From: an uncultured Eubacterium sp.
GTDB lineage: Bacteria > Bacillota > Clostridia > Lachnospirales > Lachnospiraceae
Direction: 5' to 3'
Assembly (NCBI RefSeq): GCF_934295145.1
Contig: NZ_CAKRAS010000009.1
Coordinates: 1-64,000 of the forward strand
Length of the DNA stretch: 64,000 nucleotides
Shown: positions 1 through 9,505 of the stretch, piece by piece
Layout of the letters: every line of letters begins with the position of its first letter
Numbering within the stretch: position 1 is the first letter of the stretch
The notes under the pieces: model-generated
Database searches by the model: none
Told to the model about the DNA's origin: nothing
What the model saw: only the letters and a program-made list of their open reading frames with translations
Translations under genes and position numbers: made by a program

Positions 1-71
1 TGGATGAATGACCTTGGGGCACGCCCCGATATGAGCATAAAAGTGGGATTTTTATCCCACGATATGCGAAT
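1..71. other. Left-edge intergenic hairpins
   Basis: No gene is visible. Two small inverted repeats are present: GGGGC/GCCCC at 16-27 and GTGGGAT/ATCCCAC at 43-60. The second has a five-base loop but no T-run on either side, so it is not a typical terminator. The motif GATATG occurs on both sides of it. The stretch is probably the 3' flank of a gene beyond the window edge. Confidence 0.4.
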
Positions 72-142
72 AGCGGGCTCAGAGCAAATTTTTTCTGGGG
101 AGCGATTGGTTAGCCACCAGAACAAATTGGGCTGAGTCCGCT
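72..142 (+). repeat. Core-stem element copy 1 (AGCGATT...TTAGC)
   Basis: Long imperfect inverted repeat. The outer stem AGCGGGCTCAG/CTGAGTCCGCT (one G-T pair) leads through AAATTTT/AAATT to an inner stem TTCTGG/CCAGAA. The apical core AGCGATTGGTTAGC lies at 101-114. Core and inner mismatch are shared with copies at 17955, 20774, 25738 and 60746, but the outer stem is unrelated to theirs. It lies 3' of the minus-strand PAP2 gene in antisense orientation and would also act as a transcription stop for a plus-strand gene ending left of the window. Confidence 0.7.
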
Positions 143-188
143 TTCGTAATCTTACAGTATAGCCACGTATTTTAAGCCACCTAAAACA

Positions 189-761
189 TTAACGGCGCCG
201 TGCCCGCGCCTTATATTTCTTTTCGCCAAAGATCCAAAATAATATCAGCGCGATCAGCGTTCCAATGATCATTCCCACGAGCACATCACTCGGATAATGC
301 ACACCCACGTATAATCTGGACAGCGATATTGCAAAAGCCAGAACCAGCGCCGGCACTCCAATTCCCCGGTTGCAGCTCTTGTAGATTACCACCGCTGACG
401 CAAAGGACGCTGATGCATGTCCGGAAGGAAACGACCAGTCCGGCTGCGCTGCGATCAGACACTGTAATCCCTGCACAACTTCGTATGGTCGAACCCGTGC
501 CACATAATTTTTCAGTAGAAAATTTGTCACGCAGAGGGAACCAAGCAGCGCCAGCAGAGACAGCAGTCCTGCGCGCCTCGTCTTTTTCGGAAAAAGCAGA
601 ACAACGGACAACACGATCCACACAATTCCGGAATTACCGAGATTTGTAATGGCGATCACGATTGGATTCAAAATTTCCGAACGCAGATGATTCTGAATAA
701 ACAGCAGAATCTGCCCATCCCATATATTCAATTGTTGAAGTATCGTGTCTAAAACCGCCAT
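189..761 (-). CDS. PAP2-superfamily membrane phosphatase
   Basis: A membrane lipid phosphatase of about 190 residues, of the type that dephosphorylates undecaprenyl pyrophosphate or phosphatidate derivatives; the substrate is not fixed by sequence. All three PAP2 motifs are present: K84 to RP92 (KNYVARVRP), PSGH at 112-115 and SRLYVGVHYPSD at 148-159, which supply the catalytic histidines and phosphate-binding residues. About five hydrophobic segments surround them. I prefer the ATG at 761, seven codons inside the longest frame (782), because GGGAAGGG precedes it and 782 has no ribosome-binding site. It follows glgB by about 60 bases and probably ends that operon. Confidence 0.85.
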   Translation of the reverse strand: MAVLDTILQQLNIWDGQILLFIQNHLRSEILNPIVIAITNLGNSGIVWIVLSVVLLFPKKTRRAGLLSLLALLGSLCVTNFLLKNYVARVRPYEVVQGLQCLIAAQPDWSFPSGHASASFASAVVIYKSCNRGIGVPALVLAFAISLSRLYVGVHYPSDVLVGMIIGTLIALILFWIFGEKKYKARARRR

Positions 762-817
762 TCTACACAATTCCCTTCCCATCGTATTTTAAGTCCCGTG
801 GAACTCCAAATCATCCC

Positions 818-2719
818 TTAGAATTTAAATATTGCCACTCCATATGGTGGAAGTTCATAAGCAAAGGAGTATGGTCTGCCATCACACTCTGATTTTTCTG
901 ACTGGTACACAGTTGGACGTTCTGCGCCTTCACCTCCGAACTTCGCATCATCACTATTTAGCAGCAAAGTGTATTTTTTCTTTTTGGGTACGCCTACACG
1001 ATAATCCGGACGCGCCATCGGTGTAAAATTACATACGAACAACAGGCTGTTTCTGCCGGATTTTCCATGACGAACAAAACTATAAATGCTTCGATATCCA
1101 TCATTCGGATTAATCCACTCAAATCCTTCCGGCTGATCGTCCAGTTCATACATAGCCGGATATTTTTTATAAATGGTCAGCAGTTCTTTCACAAATGCCT
1201 GTAAATGGCTATGTTTTTCATCTTCCAGAAGATTCCAGTCAAGTTCGCGCTTTTCACTCCACTCCCGCAACTGTCCGAAATCCTGTCCCATAAATAACAG
1301 TTTCTTGCCCGGGTGTCCCATCATGAAAGCATATCCAGCCATCAGGTTGCGGTATTTATCGATACCAAGTCCCGGCATTTTGTTGAGCATGGAGCACTTC
1401 AGATGTACTACTTCATCATGAGAAAGCACCAGAATATACTTCTCACTATAATTGTAACTCATGGCAAATGTCATCTTATTATGGTTATCTTTACGGAAAT
1501 ACGGATCCAATTTCATATAATCGAGGAAATCATGCATCCATCCCATATTCCACTTGTATGTGAAATTCAAACCACCATCTTCGGCTTTTCCTGTTACCAT
1601 CGGCCATGCTGTGGATTCTTCTGCGACCATAATTGCTCCCGGATTTCTGCCACAAACCAGTGTATTTAAGTGGCGGAAAAACTCAATGGCCTCCAGATTT
1701 TTATTTTCTCCATATTCGTTTGGTACCCACTGACCCGCTTCTTTTCCGTAATCCAGATACAGCATGGAAGCAACCGCATCCACACGAAGTCCGTCAATAT
1801 GATATTTTTCTACCCACAGCAGTGCGGAATTCAGCAGGAAGTTCTTGACCTCTGTCTTACCATAGTCAAAAATCTTGGTTCCCCAGTCCGGATGCTCACC
1901 CTTTCTCGGATCAGCATACTCATACAGACAAGTTCCATCAAACTCAGCCAGTCCATGTGCATCTCTTGGAAAATGAGCCGGAACCCAGTCGAGGATAACA
2001 CCAATTTTGTGTTTGTGCAGATAATTTACCAGATATGCAAAGTCCTCCGGCGTTCCATAACGAGAAGTCGGTGCAAAATATCCGGTTACCTGATACCCCC
2101 AGGAACCGTCAAAAGGATACTCGGAAATTCCCATCAGTTCTACGTGGGTGTATCCCATCTCTTTCACATATTTTGTCAACTCGACTGCCAGTTCACGGTA
2201 TGTATAAAAACCGGTATCTTCATCATAGCCAGCATGACGTTTCCAGGACCCCGGATGTACCTCATAAATTGACATCGGCTGACGGTATACATCATCTTCT
2301 TTGTGCGCTGCACGGGCTTCCATCCACTTTTCGTCGGACCATTTCAGTTTGCTGATATCCGCAACTTTGGAAGCTGTTCCCGGACGCATTTCCGCATAAT
2401 TTGCATATGGATCTGCCTTATATAATTTTCTGCCATCCTGTGTCTCGATCAGATATTTGTACATATCACCGATCTTGACGCCGCTGACAAAGAGTTCGTA
2501 GATTCCGTTTGGCTCCAGACGTTTCATTTCATGGGAAGTCTCATTCCAGTCATTAAAGGAACCAATGACCCAGACACGCTTTGCATTCGGTGCCCAGACC
2601 GCAAAGTTAACTCCCTGCCATCTGCCTTTTTTGCATGGATGTGCCCCAAGTTTCATGTACATATCATAATGTACGCCTGCGCCGAACAGATACATATCAT
2701 ACTCAGAAATGTTCCCCAT
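818..2719 (-). CDS. glgB: 1,4-alpha-glucan (glycogen) branching enzyme
   Basis: GH13 branching enzyme that cuts alpha-1,4 glucan chains and rejoins them through alpha-1,6 bonds during glycogen synthesis. The 633 residues match the usual length. An N-terminal CBM48-like domain (residues about 30-100, VNFAVWAPNAKRVWVIGSF) precedes the catalytic barrel. Asp314 in GLRVDAVASM is the expected nucleophile, Glu367 in MVAEEST the acid/base, and LSHDEVVH the third conserved site. The start follows AGGAGGAGAAACACT. It lies 26 bases after the TPR/AAA-like gene. No other glg genes are in the window, so glycogen synthesis is encoded elsewhere. Confidence 0.95.
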   Translation of the reverse strand: MGNISEYDMYLFGAGVHYDMYMKLGAHPCKKGRWQGVNFAVWAPNAKRVWVIGSFNDWNETSHEMKRLEPNGIYELFVSGVKIGDMYKYLIETQDGRKLYKADPYANYAEMRPGTASKVADISKLKWSDEKWMEARAAHKEDDVYRQPMSIYEVHPGSWKRHAGYDEDTGFYTYRELAVELTKYVKEMGYTHVELMGISEYPFDGSWGYQVTGYFAPTSRYGTPEDFAYLVNYLHKHKIGVILDWVPAHFPRDAHGLAEFDGTCLYEYADPRKGEHPDWGTKIFDYGKTEVKNFLLNSALLWVEKYHIDGLRVDAVASMLYLDYGKEAGQWVPNEYGENKNLEAIEFFRHLNTLVCGRNPGAIMVAEESTAWPMVTGKAEDGGLNFTYKWNMGWMHDFLDYMKLDPYFRKDNHNKMTFAMSYNYSEKYILVLSHDEVVHLKCSMLNKMPGLGIDKYRNLMAGYAFMMGHPGKKLLFMGQDFGQLREWSEKRELDWNLLEDEKHSHLQAFVKELLTIYKKYPAMYELDDQPEGFEWINPNDGYRSIYSFVRHGKSGRNSLLFVCNFTPMARPDYRVGVPKKKKYTLLLNSDDAKFGGEGAERPTVYQSEKSECDGRPYSFAYELPPYGVAIFKF

Positions 2720-2745
2720 AGTGTTTCTCCTCCTTAAAAACCACT

Positions 2746-5499
2746 TTAATTCTCAAAATCCTTCTCATGAAGAATCAGATAATCGTTCTCATTATATTTC
2801 TTTGAGAAAATAGAACCGAAGGCTCTTTTGATTCCGCCGCCCTCAGCGCTCTCAATTGCCTCATCCACAATATCCTTTACCTCAGCAAGCGTCGTTGCGC
2901 GCTCCAGCTTCTGGATATTGTTGATGCGGTTATACAGGGCAAGTACACCCATTTCATCAATCGTACATTCCATCTCTTTTGCATAGGATTTACCAAAATC
3001 AACCAGTTCATCGATAGTAAAGATCGGAATATCCACTTTCTCAGTAAATTTCTTTGCAAAGCCAAAATCAAGCTGCATTGCCTTGCGGATTCCGGCTCTG
3101 GTGTCCTCCAAAACCACAACCATACCCTGTGTGTTCTGCTCCATCAGCTGAGACATGCGGACTGCAGTCTCTCGGGTCAGTTCTCCTGCTTTATCAACGA
3201 TCAGATATCCACCGGCAATCTTCGGAACCAGTGCTGCAAAATCTTTTTGGTTCAGTGATTCTGCACTGATCTTTCCGATCTTGGCATCCTCGTTTCCAAT
3301 CTCCTGCTGAATTGCCTTGATCAGGCTTGTCGCAAATACGGTTTTTCCACTTCCCTCTTCGCCCTGAACCAGGATATTTCCTGCCAGAGATGTCACGGAA
3401 TTACCAATTCTGGATTTCGCGCCAAGTAAAACCTGTCGAATCTGATCTTCCATACCAGGAACCGGAAGGAAATAGGAGAATAATTCTTTCTGCTCCTCTG
3501 TCAGCTGATATTGATTCTGCTCTGTCTCAATATCTTCCGGCATTTTAATTTCCGGTAATACACCGGTATTCTGCGAAAGAGCCGCCTTTCCAACCGGAAC
3601 TTCCACGTTGGAGTTTTCCATAAACATCTGTGTTGCCTGTGCCAGCGTCTTCTCAAGTTCTTCATCTGGAACCGGCTCTACAACACGAAGATGATCTTCT
3701 TCCTCAGCTTCTGCTTCAGCAGATATTGTTTCCTCTGTTATTTCATCTGCTGTAACTTCTTCTGCTTCAGCATCAGAAGGTTCTTCTGTAACAGTATCTT
3801 CTACCTCTTCGTCTGCTGCTTTCTGTGTCTGTTCGGTTGCTATATTCTGTGTACGATAACTCTGTACATCCGGCATTTTCCTGGTTGCATAAAGATCGGC
3901 TGCTTCTGTTTCTTCTGCAACTGCCTCAGATGCACTTTCTGCATTCTGAGCCTGTGCTGTATCTGCAGATTCAATCTCAGTATATGCATTTGCTTCATCT
4001 GCAGGCTCTGTGTTTTCATCCGAAGAAGAGCTTGAATCTTCCTCAGATTTTGATGCTTTTTCTTCAGCCGCTTTTTCTGTTGCTTCTGAAACGTCTTTCG
4101 TTGTCTTCTCTTCCTCGGATGCTTCCTCCACTTCAGATTCCTCTGCTTTCTCAGATGCATTCTGAATTTCTTCTGAATCTTCACTGCCGTCTTCTGTAAA
4201 AGTCTCATCGGAAGCAAGGGCTGCCGCAACGGTTGTCTCCTCTGGTGCCGGAAGATCCTCTCCCGGTGTCGCATCCAGAATCGGGATCAATGTTTTCAGA
4301 CGCTCCATAATCTGCCCAGCCTCGATGAGCGCATTTTCCTTCGCCATCTCCAGCTTCTTCTGCTCCGCTGCTGCAATGGCAGCTTCTGCCGCACGTTTCG
4401 TCTTTTTCCAGTCTTCCAGTACCTCCTCGATACTTGCCTGCGCGGAAGCAACCTGCTCTGCAGTCTCTTCTTCGGCTGACTTTTTCTCAGATGCTTTCAC
4501 CACAACCGGAATCTCTTTTTTCGGCTGTTCCGCTTTCTTCTCCTGCTCTGTCTCGCTCAGAAGTTCCTTAAAGTCTTTTTTCAATGATTTATCAACCTGC
4601 GCATTGATCTTTTCTTTGTCAAATGCGGGCTCAATATCTTCTTCATGCTCGCCGTTCAGATATGGAATGTCGCTGACGATCTTCTTGATGTTTTCCATCG
4701 TATCCGCAACGGTTTCTTTCTCTGTGGCATTCATGATCTGTTTCATGCTTTTTGCCAGTTCTTCTTCCAGATTGGAAGTATTGAACTTACTTGCTGTTAC
4801 AGTATTTTCCGCAGATTTTACCATCTCATGGATCACATTCTTTGGCTCTGTTGTCTGTGGAATACTGATCTCCACCATTCCTTTTTTCTCACGGAACTGT
4901 TTGTACTTTTCCTCCTGTGATGCGGTCAATGGCTGATATTGTCTTTTCAGATCCAATGCTTTCTCCACATACTCGCCATCACCAAACCAGAGGATCAGCT
5001 CATCACAAGTCTCCACACATTTGTCACGCATCTGGGCCTGTCCGTACAGAACAGCCAGCTCATATGCCCATTTTTCTGAGTACTCATGATCCTTTAAATC
5101 TTCCAGAATTGCAATGCGGACCGGAAGCGGCTCATCCTTCAGGCAGCTGATCTCATAAGCCAGCACATACCGCATATTGTCTTTCGGCGCAATCTCAAGA
5201 AACTCATTATAATATTCCTCTGCCTCATCAATTTTCTTTGCTTTTATAGAAACCTCTGCCAGTTTGCTGACAATATTTCTTCCAATCGGAGAATGGTCAT
5301 AGGCCTGCAGTAATACGGTTCTGCACGCCTCATATTTTCCTGTTTTTTCATAAATCTCACCAACCATGCACAATGTATTGACACTGCGTACTTTCTGCCA
5401 GTTGATGGTATCCGCCATCTCTGATGCTGTGGCATAATCGCCTGCAGCCACCAAATTTTGAAGCTGTTCCAGTTTCAGCTTATACTCATACTTATCCAC
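2746..5499 (-). CDS. TPR, acidic low-complexity and AAA-like ATPase protein
   Basis: A 917-residue protein with no characterised relative that I recognise. Residues 1-200 look like TPR helices. Residues about 250-640 are highly acidic and Ala/Glu/Ser-rich, probably disordered or coiled. The C-terminal third resembles AAA proteins of the SpoVK/CbbX type: Walker A GEEGSGKT, then GGYLIVDKAGEL in the Walker B position. There Asp769 is kept but the usual catalytic Glu is Lys770, and the expected arginine-finger segment reads DFGFAKKF. Hydrolysis may therefore be weak or absent. The start is GTG at 5499 after GAGGTG. It sits 33 bases after the AI-2E-type permease and before glgB. A scaffold or chaperone role is inference. 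Confidence 0.8.
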   Translation of the reverse strand: MDKYEYKLKLEQLQNLVAAGDYATASEMADTINWQKVRSVNTLCMVGEIYEKTGKYEACRTVLLQAYDHSPIGRNIVSKLAEVSIKAKKIDEAEEYYNEFLEIAPKDNMRYVLAYEISCLKDEPLPVRIAILEDLKDHEYSEKWAYELAVLYGQAQMRDKCVETCDELILWFGDGEYVEKALDLKRQYQPLTASQEEKYKQFREKKGMVEISIPQTTEPKNVIHEMVKSAENTVTASKFNTSNLEEELAKSMKQIMNATEKETVADTMENIKKIVSDIPYLNGEHEEDIEPAFDKEKINAQVDKSLKKDFKELLSETEQEKKAEQPKKEIPVVVKASEKKSAEEETAEQVASAQASIEEVLEDWKKTKRAAEAAIAAAEQKKLEMAKENALIEAGQIMERLKTLIPILDATPGEDLPAPEETTVAAALASDETFTEDGSEDSEEIQNASEKAEESEVEEASEEEKTTKDVSEATEKAAEEKASKSEEDSSSSSDENTEPADEANAYTEIESADTAQAQNAESASEAVAEETEAADLYATRKMPDVQSYRTQNIATEQTQKAADEEVEDTVTEEPSDAEAEEVTADEITEETISAEAEAEEEDHLRVVEPVPDEELEKTLAQATQMFMENSNVEVPVGKAALSQNTGVLPEIKMPEDIETEQNQYQLTEEQKELFSYFLPVPGMEDQIRQVLLGAKSRIGNSVTSLAGNILVQGEEGSGKTVFATSLIKAIQQEIGNEDAKIGKISAESLNQKDFAALVPKIAGGYLIVDKAGELTRETAVRMSQLMEQNTQGMVVVLEDTRAGIRKAMQLDFGFAKKFTEKVDIPIFTIDELVDFGKSYAKEMECTIDEMGVLALYNRINNIQKLERATTLAEVKDIVDEAIESAEGGGIKRAFGSIFSKKYNENDYLILHEKDFEN

Positions 5500-5532
5500 T
5501 GTTTTTTCACCTCATGTCTGTATTTTTTGTTT

Positions 5533-6894
5533 TTATTTCAACTTTTTACTTTTTTCCTTTGTCTCTTCATATCTGCGGATGGATTCTTCCGGCTCTTCTG
5601 TCTCTTTCATTTTGACTTGATTTGTCACGATATCTACCGTATCCAGTTCCGTATATTGATCTGTCTCTTCCGGCAACTGCCGTTTTTTCAATATATGTTC
5701 CACCACTCGTTTAATAACATAATATAAAACTGCAAAAATCGGCACACCGAAAAGCATTCCAACTACGCCGAAACTTCCGCCGAAAAGCAGGATTGCAAAA
5801 ATAACCCAGAATGGACTCAGACCAGTCGTATTTCCAAGAATTTTGGGACCTATTACGTTTCCATCTACCTGCTGTAGAATAATGATAAATATGATGAAAT
5901 AAATTCCTTTCATCGGATCCACTAGGAATATTAAAATCGCACTCGGGATTGCACCGATATAAGGTCCAAAAAACGGAATAACATTTGTCACGCCGACAAT
6001 CACACTGACCAGTGCCACATATGGCATCCGCAAAATTGCCAGGCAAACAAAACAAATACATCCGATGATCATTGAATCGATAATTTTTCCAATGAAGAAA
6101 CCTCCGAAGACCTCGTCAGCCTTTCTGATTACTTCCATAGCTACATTACCCAGACGAGGACGGAAAATCGCATATACTATTTTCTTGAGCTGACCAATAA
6201 ATTTTTCCTTCGTCATCAATACATAAACAGCAACAATAAATCCGATGATCACATTGAAAATAGTTTTTACTACGTTATATACTCCAGTGGTAATATTTGC
6301 CACAAAATCGGACTGTTCCAACACACTCTTACGCAGCCAGTTTTCCAGATAAACAGATGCATCTGCAATAAATGTATCCAATTTTCCGGCAAGTGGACTG
6401 TCCTGTCTCATCAGACGATCCACCCACTCAGTTAAATTCTGAACTTTTTCGTTCATGCTAAGTACAATATCTTCGATACAGACTACAAGCTGAGGGATGA
6501 TCAGCCAGATCAATCCAACGATGATTGCAAGAAATACCGCCATTCCAAATCCTACAGATGCAGCCCGGATCTTCTGACACTGCTTTTCTGTCAGTTCTTT
6601 CCCTTTTGCTCTATTTTTCTTATATAAAAACCGTTCAAACCATTTCATGATCGAATTAACAAGATATGCCACGACCAATCCGACCAAAATAGCCTGAAGA
6701 CTCTGTAAGATCTTCTGGAAACCAGAAAATAGTCCGTCAAATCGAAGTACCACAAAAAAGATTGCGATACAGACCATAACTACCAAAATAGCCGTTAGTC
6801 CTATTGCCAGATATGGCCGAATATCCAGATTTACTTTCTTTTTCTCCGGTTGTTTCTCAGTTACGGTATGCTCTTTTTTTGTCTCTTCCTGCAT
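5533..6894 (-). CDS. AI-2E family transporter (TerC/YdbI-like permease)
   Basis: Integral membrane protein of 453 residues of the AI-2E transporter family (PF01594). Members export or import varied small solutes or exchange ions, and the name does not prove autoinducer-2 transport. Hydrophobic segments occur at about 25-50, 65-85, 115-140, 200-230 and through 270-390, with the family signature GPYIGAIPSAILIFLVDP and a C-terminal PIFAVLYYVIKR helix. Charged cytoplasmic tails flank the core. AAAGG precedes the ATG. It heads the run permease, TPR/AAA-like protein, glgB, PAP2; a TATACT -10 box lies at 6959-6964 with a weak -35. Confidence 0.85.
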   Translation of the reverse strand: MQEETKKEHTVTEKQPEKKKVNLDIRPYLAIGLTAILVVMVCIAIFFVVLRFDGLFSGFQKILQSLQAILVGLVVAYLVNSIMKWFERFLYKKNRAKGKELTEKQCQKIRAASVGFGMAVFLAIIVGLIWLIIPQLVVCIEDIVLSMNEKVQNLTEWVDRLMRQDSPLAGKLDTFIADASVYLENWLRKSVLEQSDFVANITTGVYNVVKTIFNVIIGFIVAVYVLMTKEKFIGQLKKIVYAIFRPRLGNVAMEVIRKADEVFGGFFIGKIIDSMIIGCICFVCLAILRMPYVALVSVIVGVTNVIPFFGPYIGAIPSAILIFLVDPMKGIYFIIFIIILQQVDGNVIGPKILGNTTGLSPFWVIFAILLFGGSFGVVGMLFGVPIFAVLYYVIKRVVEHILKKRQLPEETDQYTELDTVDIVTNQVKMKETEEPEESIRRYEETKEKSKKLK

Positions 6895-6999
6895 GCTAAA
6901 ATTGCCTTTCTAAAATTCCCGGAATCCTTTTTGAGAAGTCCTGTTAAAATATGCAATAAGTATACCATAATTTTTCTGCATATAACAGAAGTGTTCATA

Positions 7000-7036
7000 A
7001 AAAAATCAAAAAGAATCCCGTTTCCAGGATTCTTTT
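7000..7036 (-). terminator. Intrinsic terminator after the hydratase gene
   Basis: The inverted repeat AAAGAATCC/GGATTCTTT at 7010-7035 is followed on the minus strand by a T-rich run (TTTTTGATTTTTTT). It lies about 45 bases beyond the stop codon of the aconitase-family gene. Confidence 0.8.
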
Positions 7037-7078
7037 CGTTTTTCTTTATCAGTTGTTTATACCATCTTAAGGTTCTTT

Positions 7079-9367
7079 TTAATCTCTGTAATAATTGATC
7101 AGACAGCCTTTCAGAATGATGGTTCTCTCATCCTCTGTCAGATCACCCATTTTCAGAGTAAACGGTTTCATCTCACCGTCTTTTACCACATATGCCTCGA
7201 TGTCTGTCAGCTTGTCTTCGATAGCTTTACGCACATTCGGTACAAACAGATAATCACCGTTTGCAAACGGGAGATCTCCTTCTGGAATCAGGAATGGAAG
7301 CATACCCCAGTTGATCAGGTTGGAACGATAACGTTTCGTTGCGTATTCATTTGCGATATTTGCCCAGCCGCCCAATACTTTCTGACAGGAAGCAGCCTGC
7401 TCTCTGGCAGAACCGTCACCTGGTTTTACTGCAAAGATCGTACTTCCGATACCGAAATTCTCACGGTTGAGATCCGGGTATTTTGTCTTGATCGTCTCGA
7501 TGACCGGTGCAAGCTCCGGAAGTGCCTCGACTGGTTTTTCACCGGCAACTCTTGCTTTCTCTGCTCTCTGAACCTCTTTTGCGCGGCCTACGTACTCCGG
7601 ATCCTTTCTGGACAGAGCAAATTCAGCCAGTGCCAGTGGATTGGAGCGATAAGATGAAGTCTCACCGGACGGAATCAGTTCGTCCGTTGTAGTAACCGGA
7701 TCGTGAATCTCGGATACTACTTTCAGAACGAGGTTATCTGTCAGAGCACTCATTGCCGGCCAGTCTTTGATGTTTGGTCCGAATTTGAGTTCCTCGTTCG
7801 GATCTGCCACACCTTTACTGTCAAATACACGATTATCGTAAATTGTCTTGTCGAAGAAATATTTCGGTCCTGTATATTCTACATCCAGAGCAGTAGCAGG
7901 TGTCAGATATCCTTTATTTGCAGCGGTTGCAGCGATAGAGCGTGCATCCATCAGTGCTACGGAAGCGATCTGACCGTTCTGAAGTTTGGAACCTTCACGG
8001 TTCGGGAAGTTTCTCGTAGTATGACGGATACTGAATCCGTTGTTGTTCGGTGTATCACCTGCGCCGAAACATGGTCCGCAGAATGCTGTCTTCATGATCG
8101 CACCTGTCTCCATGATCTTGGCTGCTGCACCATTTCTTACTAATTCCATGTAAACTGGCATACTTGCCGGATATACACTTAAGGTAAACTCATCCGGTCC
8201 GATGCTCTTGCCATTCAGAATGTCTGCTGCTGCACAAATATTTTCAAATCCGCCGCCGGCACATCCTGCAATGATACCCTGATCTACATACAGTTTTCCA
8301 TTGCGGATCTTATCTCTTAATTTGTACTCTACTGCTCCATCCAGACTTACTAACGCATTCTTCTCAACTTCAGCCAGAATGTCTTCCAGATTTGCATTTA
8401 CTTCATCAATCGTATAGGTGTTGCTCGGGTGGAACGGCATTGCGATCATTGGTTTGATCTCACTTAAGTTCACCTCAACGCATCCATCATAGTAAGCAAC
8501 AGCCTCCGGTTTCAGTTCCGCATAATCTGCAGATCTGCCGTGAATATCATAAAATTCTTTAATCTTCTCATCGGTTACCCAGATAGAGGACAGGCAGGTG
8601 GTCTCTGTGGTCATAACATCCACACCGATACGGAAATCAGCACTTAAAGAAGCCACACCCGGTCCAACAAATTCCATGACTTTATTATTTACATAACCAT
8701 TTTTAAATACAGCACCGATAATAGCCAGAGCCACATCCTGCGGTCCGACACCTTTCATCGGCTCGCCGGTCAGATAGATAGCTACAACACCCGGCATTTT
8801 GATATCATAGGTTTTGCAAAGCAGCTGTTTTACAAGCTCCGGGCCACCCTCACCCATTGCCATAGTACCAAGGGCACCGTAACGTGTATGGGAGTCAGAA
8901 CCAAGGATCATTTTGCCGCCGCCAGCCAGCATCTCACGGGCAAACTGATGGATAACTGCCTGATGAGGCGGTACATAGATTCCACCGTATCTCTTTGCAC
9001 AGCTCAGTCCAAACATATGGTCATCTTCGTTGATGGTTCCACCAACGGCACACAGACTATTGTGACAGTTTGTCAGTACATACGGTACAGGGAATTTTTC
9101 CAGTCCTGACGCACGGGCAGTCTGAATGATACCGACAAAAGTAATATCATGGGAAGTCAGCTTGTCAAATTTAATCTGCAGCTGATCCATGTTTCCTGAA
9201 GTATTGTGCGCTTTCAAAATACGATATGCCATTGTACCTGCTGCAGCTTCAGCAGTCGTCACTTTCTTTCCTGTTTTTGCCTCAAGACATGCTGCTGCTT
9301 CGTGATTATCTTCGATAATCTCTGTTCCATTCAGCAGATATACACCATTCTCATGTAATTTTATCAT
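7079..9367 (-). CDS. Aconitase-family hydratase (YbhJ-like)
   Basis: A 762-residue 4Fe-4S hydro-lyase of the aconitase superfamily, close in length and organisation to E. coli YbhJ, whose substrate is unknown to me. Cluster-binding positions are visible as the AFCGPCFGAGD motif and the upstream NCHNSLC and CAGGGFENICAA segments. SDSHTRYGALG matches the aconitase substrate loop, and the swivel-domain region lies after about residue 560. The end of the protein (LPFANGDYLFVPN) differs from AcnA, AcnB and LeuC. It is monocistronic, with its own promoter and terminator. A role as a true aconitase cannot be excluded. Confidence 0.85.
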   Translation of the reverse strand: MIKLHENGVYLLNGTEIIEDNHEAAACLEAKTGKKVTTAEAAAGTMAYRILKAHNTSGNMDQLQIKFDKLTSHDITFVGIIQTARASGLEKFPVPYVLTNCHNSLCAVGGTINEDDHMFGLSCAKRYGGIYVPPHQAVIHQFAREMLAGGGKMILGSDSHTRYGALGTMAMGEGGPELVKQLLCKTYDIKMPGVVAIYLTGEPMKGVGPQDVALAIIGAVFKNGYVNNKVMEFVGPGVASLSADFRIGVDVMTTETTCLSSIWVTDEKIKEFYDIHGRSADYAELKPEAVAYYDGCVEVNLSEIKPMIAMPFHPSNTYTIDEVNANLEDILAEVEKNALVSLDGAVEYKLRDKIRNGKLYVDQGIIAGCAGGGFENICAAADILNGKSIGPDEFTLSVYPASMPVYMELVRNGAAAKIMETGAIMKTAFCGPCFGAGDTPNNNGFSIRHTTRNFPNREGSKLQNGQIASVALMDARSIAATAANKGYLTPATALDVEYTGPKYFFDKTIYDNRVFDSKGVADPNEELKFGPNIKDWPAMSALTDNLVLKVVSEIHDPVTTTDELIPSGETSSYRSNPLALAEFALSRKDPEYVGRAKEVQRAEKARVAGEKPVEALPELAPVIETIKTKYPDLNRENFGIGSTIFAVKPGDGSAREQAASCQKVLGGWANIANEYATKRYRSNLINWGMLPFLIPEGDLPFANGDYLFVPNVRKAIEDKLTDIEAYVVKDGEMKPFTLKMGDLTEDERTIILKGCLINYYRD

Positions 9368-9441
9368 GGTTTCTGGCCCTCCTTAAAAATCTTTTTTACA
9401 AACTCTCAATATGCCGCAAAATTCGGCAGTAATTCTTTTTT

Positions 9442-9470
9442 ATTATAATGACGCATATGTTAAAAAGCAA
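9442..9470 (-). promoter_or_regulatory. Sigma-A promoter of the hydratase gene
   Basis: On the minus strand TTGCTT (9465-9470) and TATAAT (9442-9447) are separated by exactly 17 bases. A small hairpin TGCCG/CGGCA lies downstream in the untranslated leader at about 9412-9429. Confidence 0.75.
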
Positions 9471-9505
9471 GTCTTTTTCACTTCACAGTAATAAATTGCT
9501 TCCAC

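Noticed and set aside
72..142. Integron attC-like site
   Set aside because: GTTAGC resembles an attC core, but it lies at the apex of the hairpin rather than at its base, and no integrase is present.
4325..4936. 203-codon plus-strand ORF opposite the TPR/AAA-like gene
   Set aside because: Low-complexity Ser/Phe/Cys translation is the complement of the acidic repeat-like coding region.
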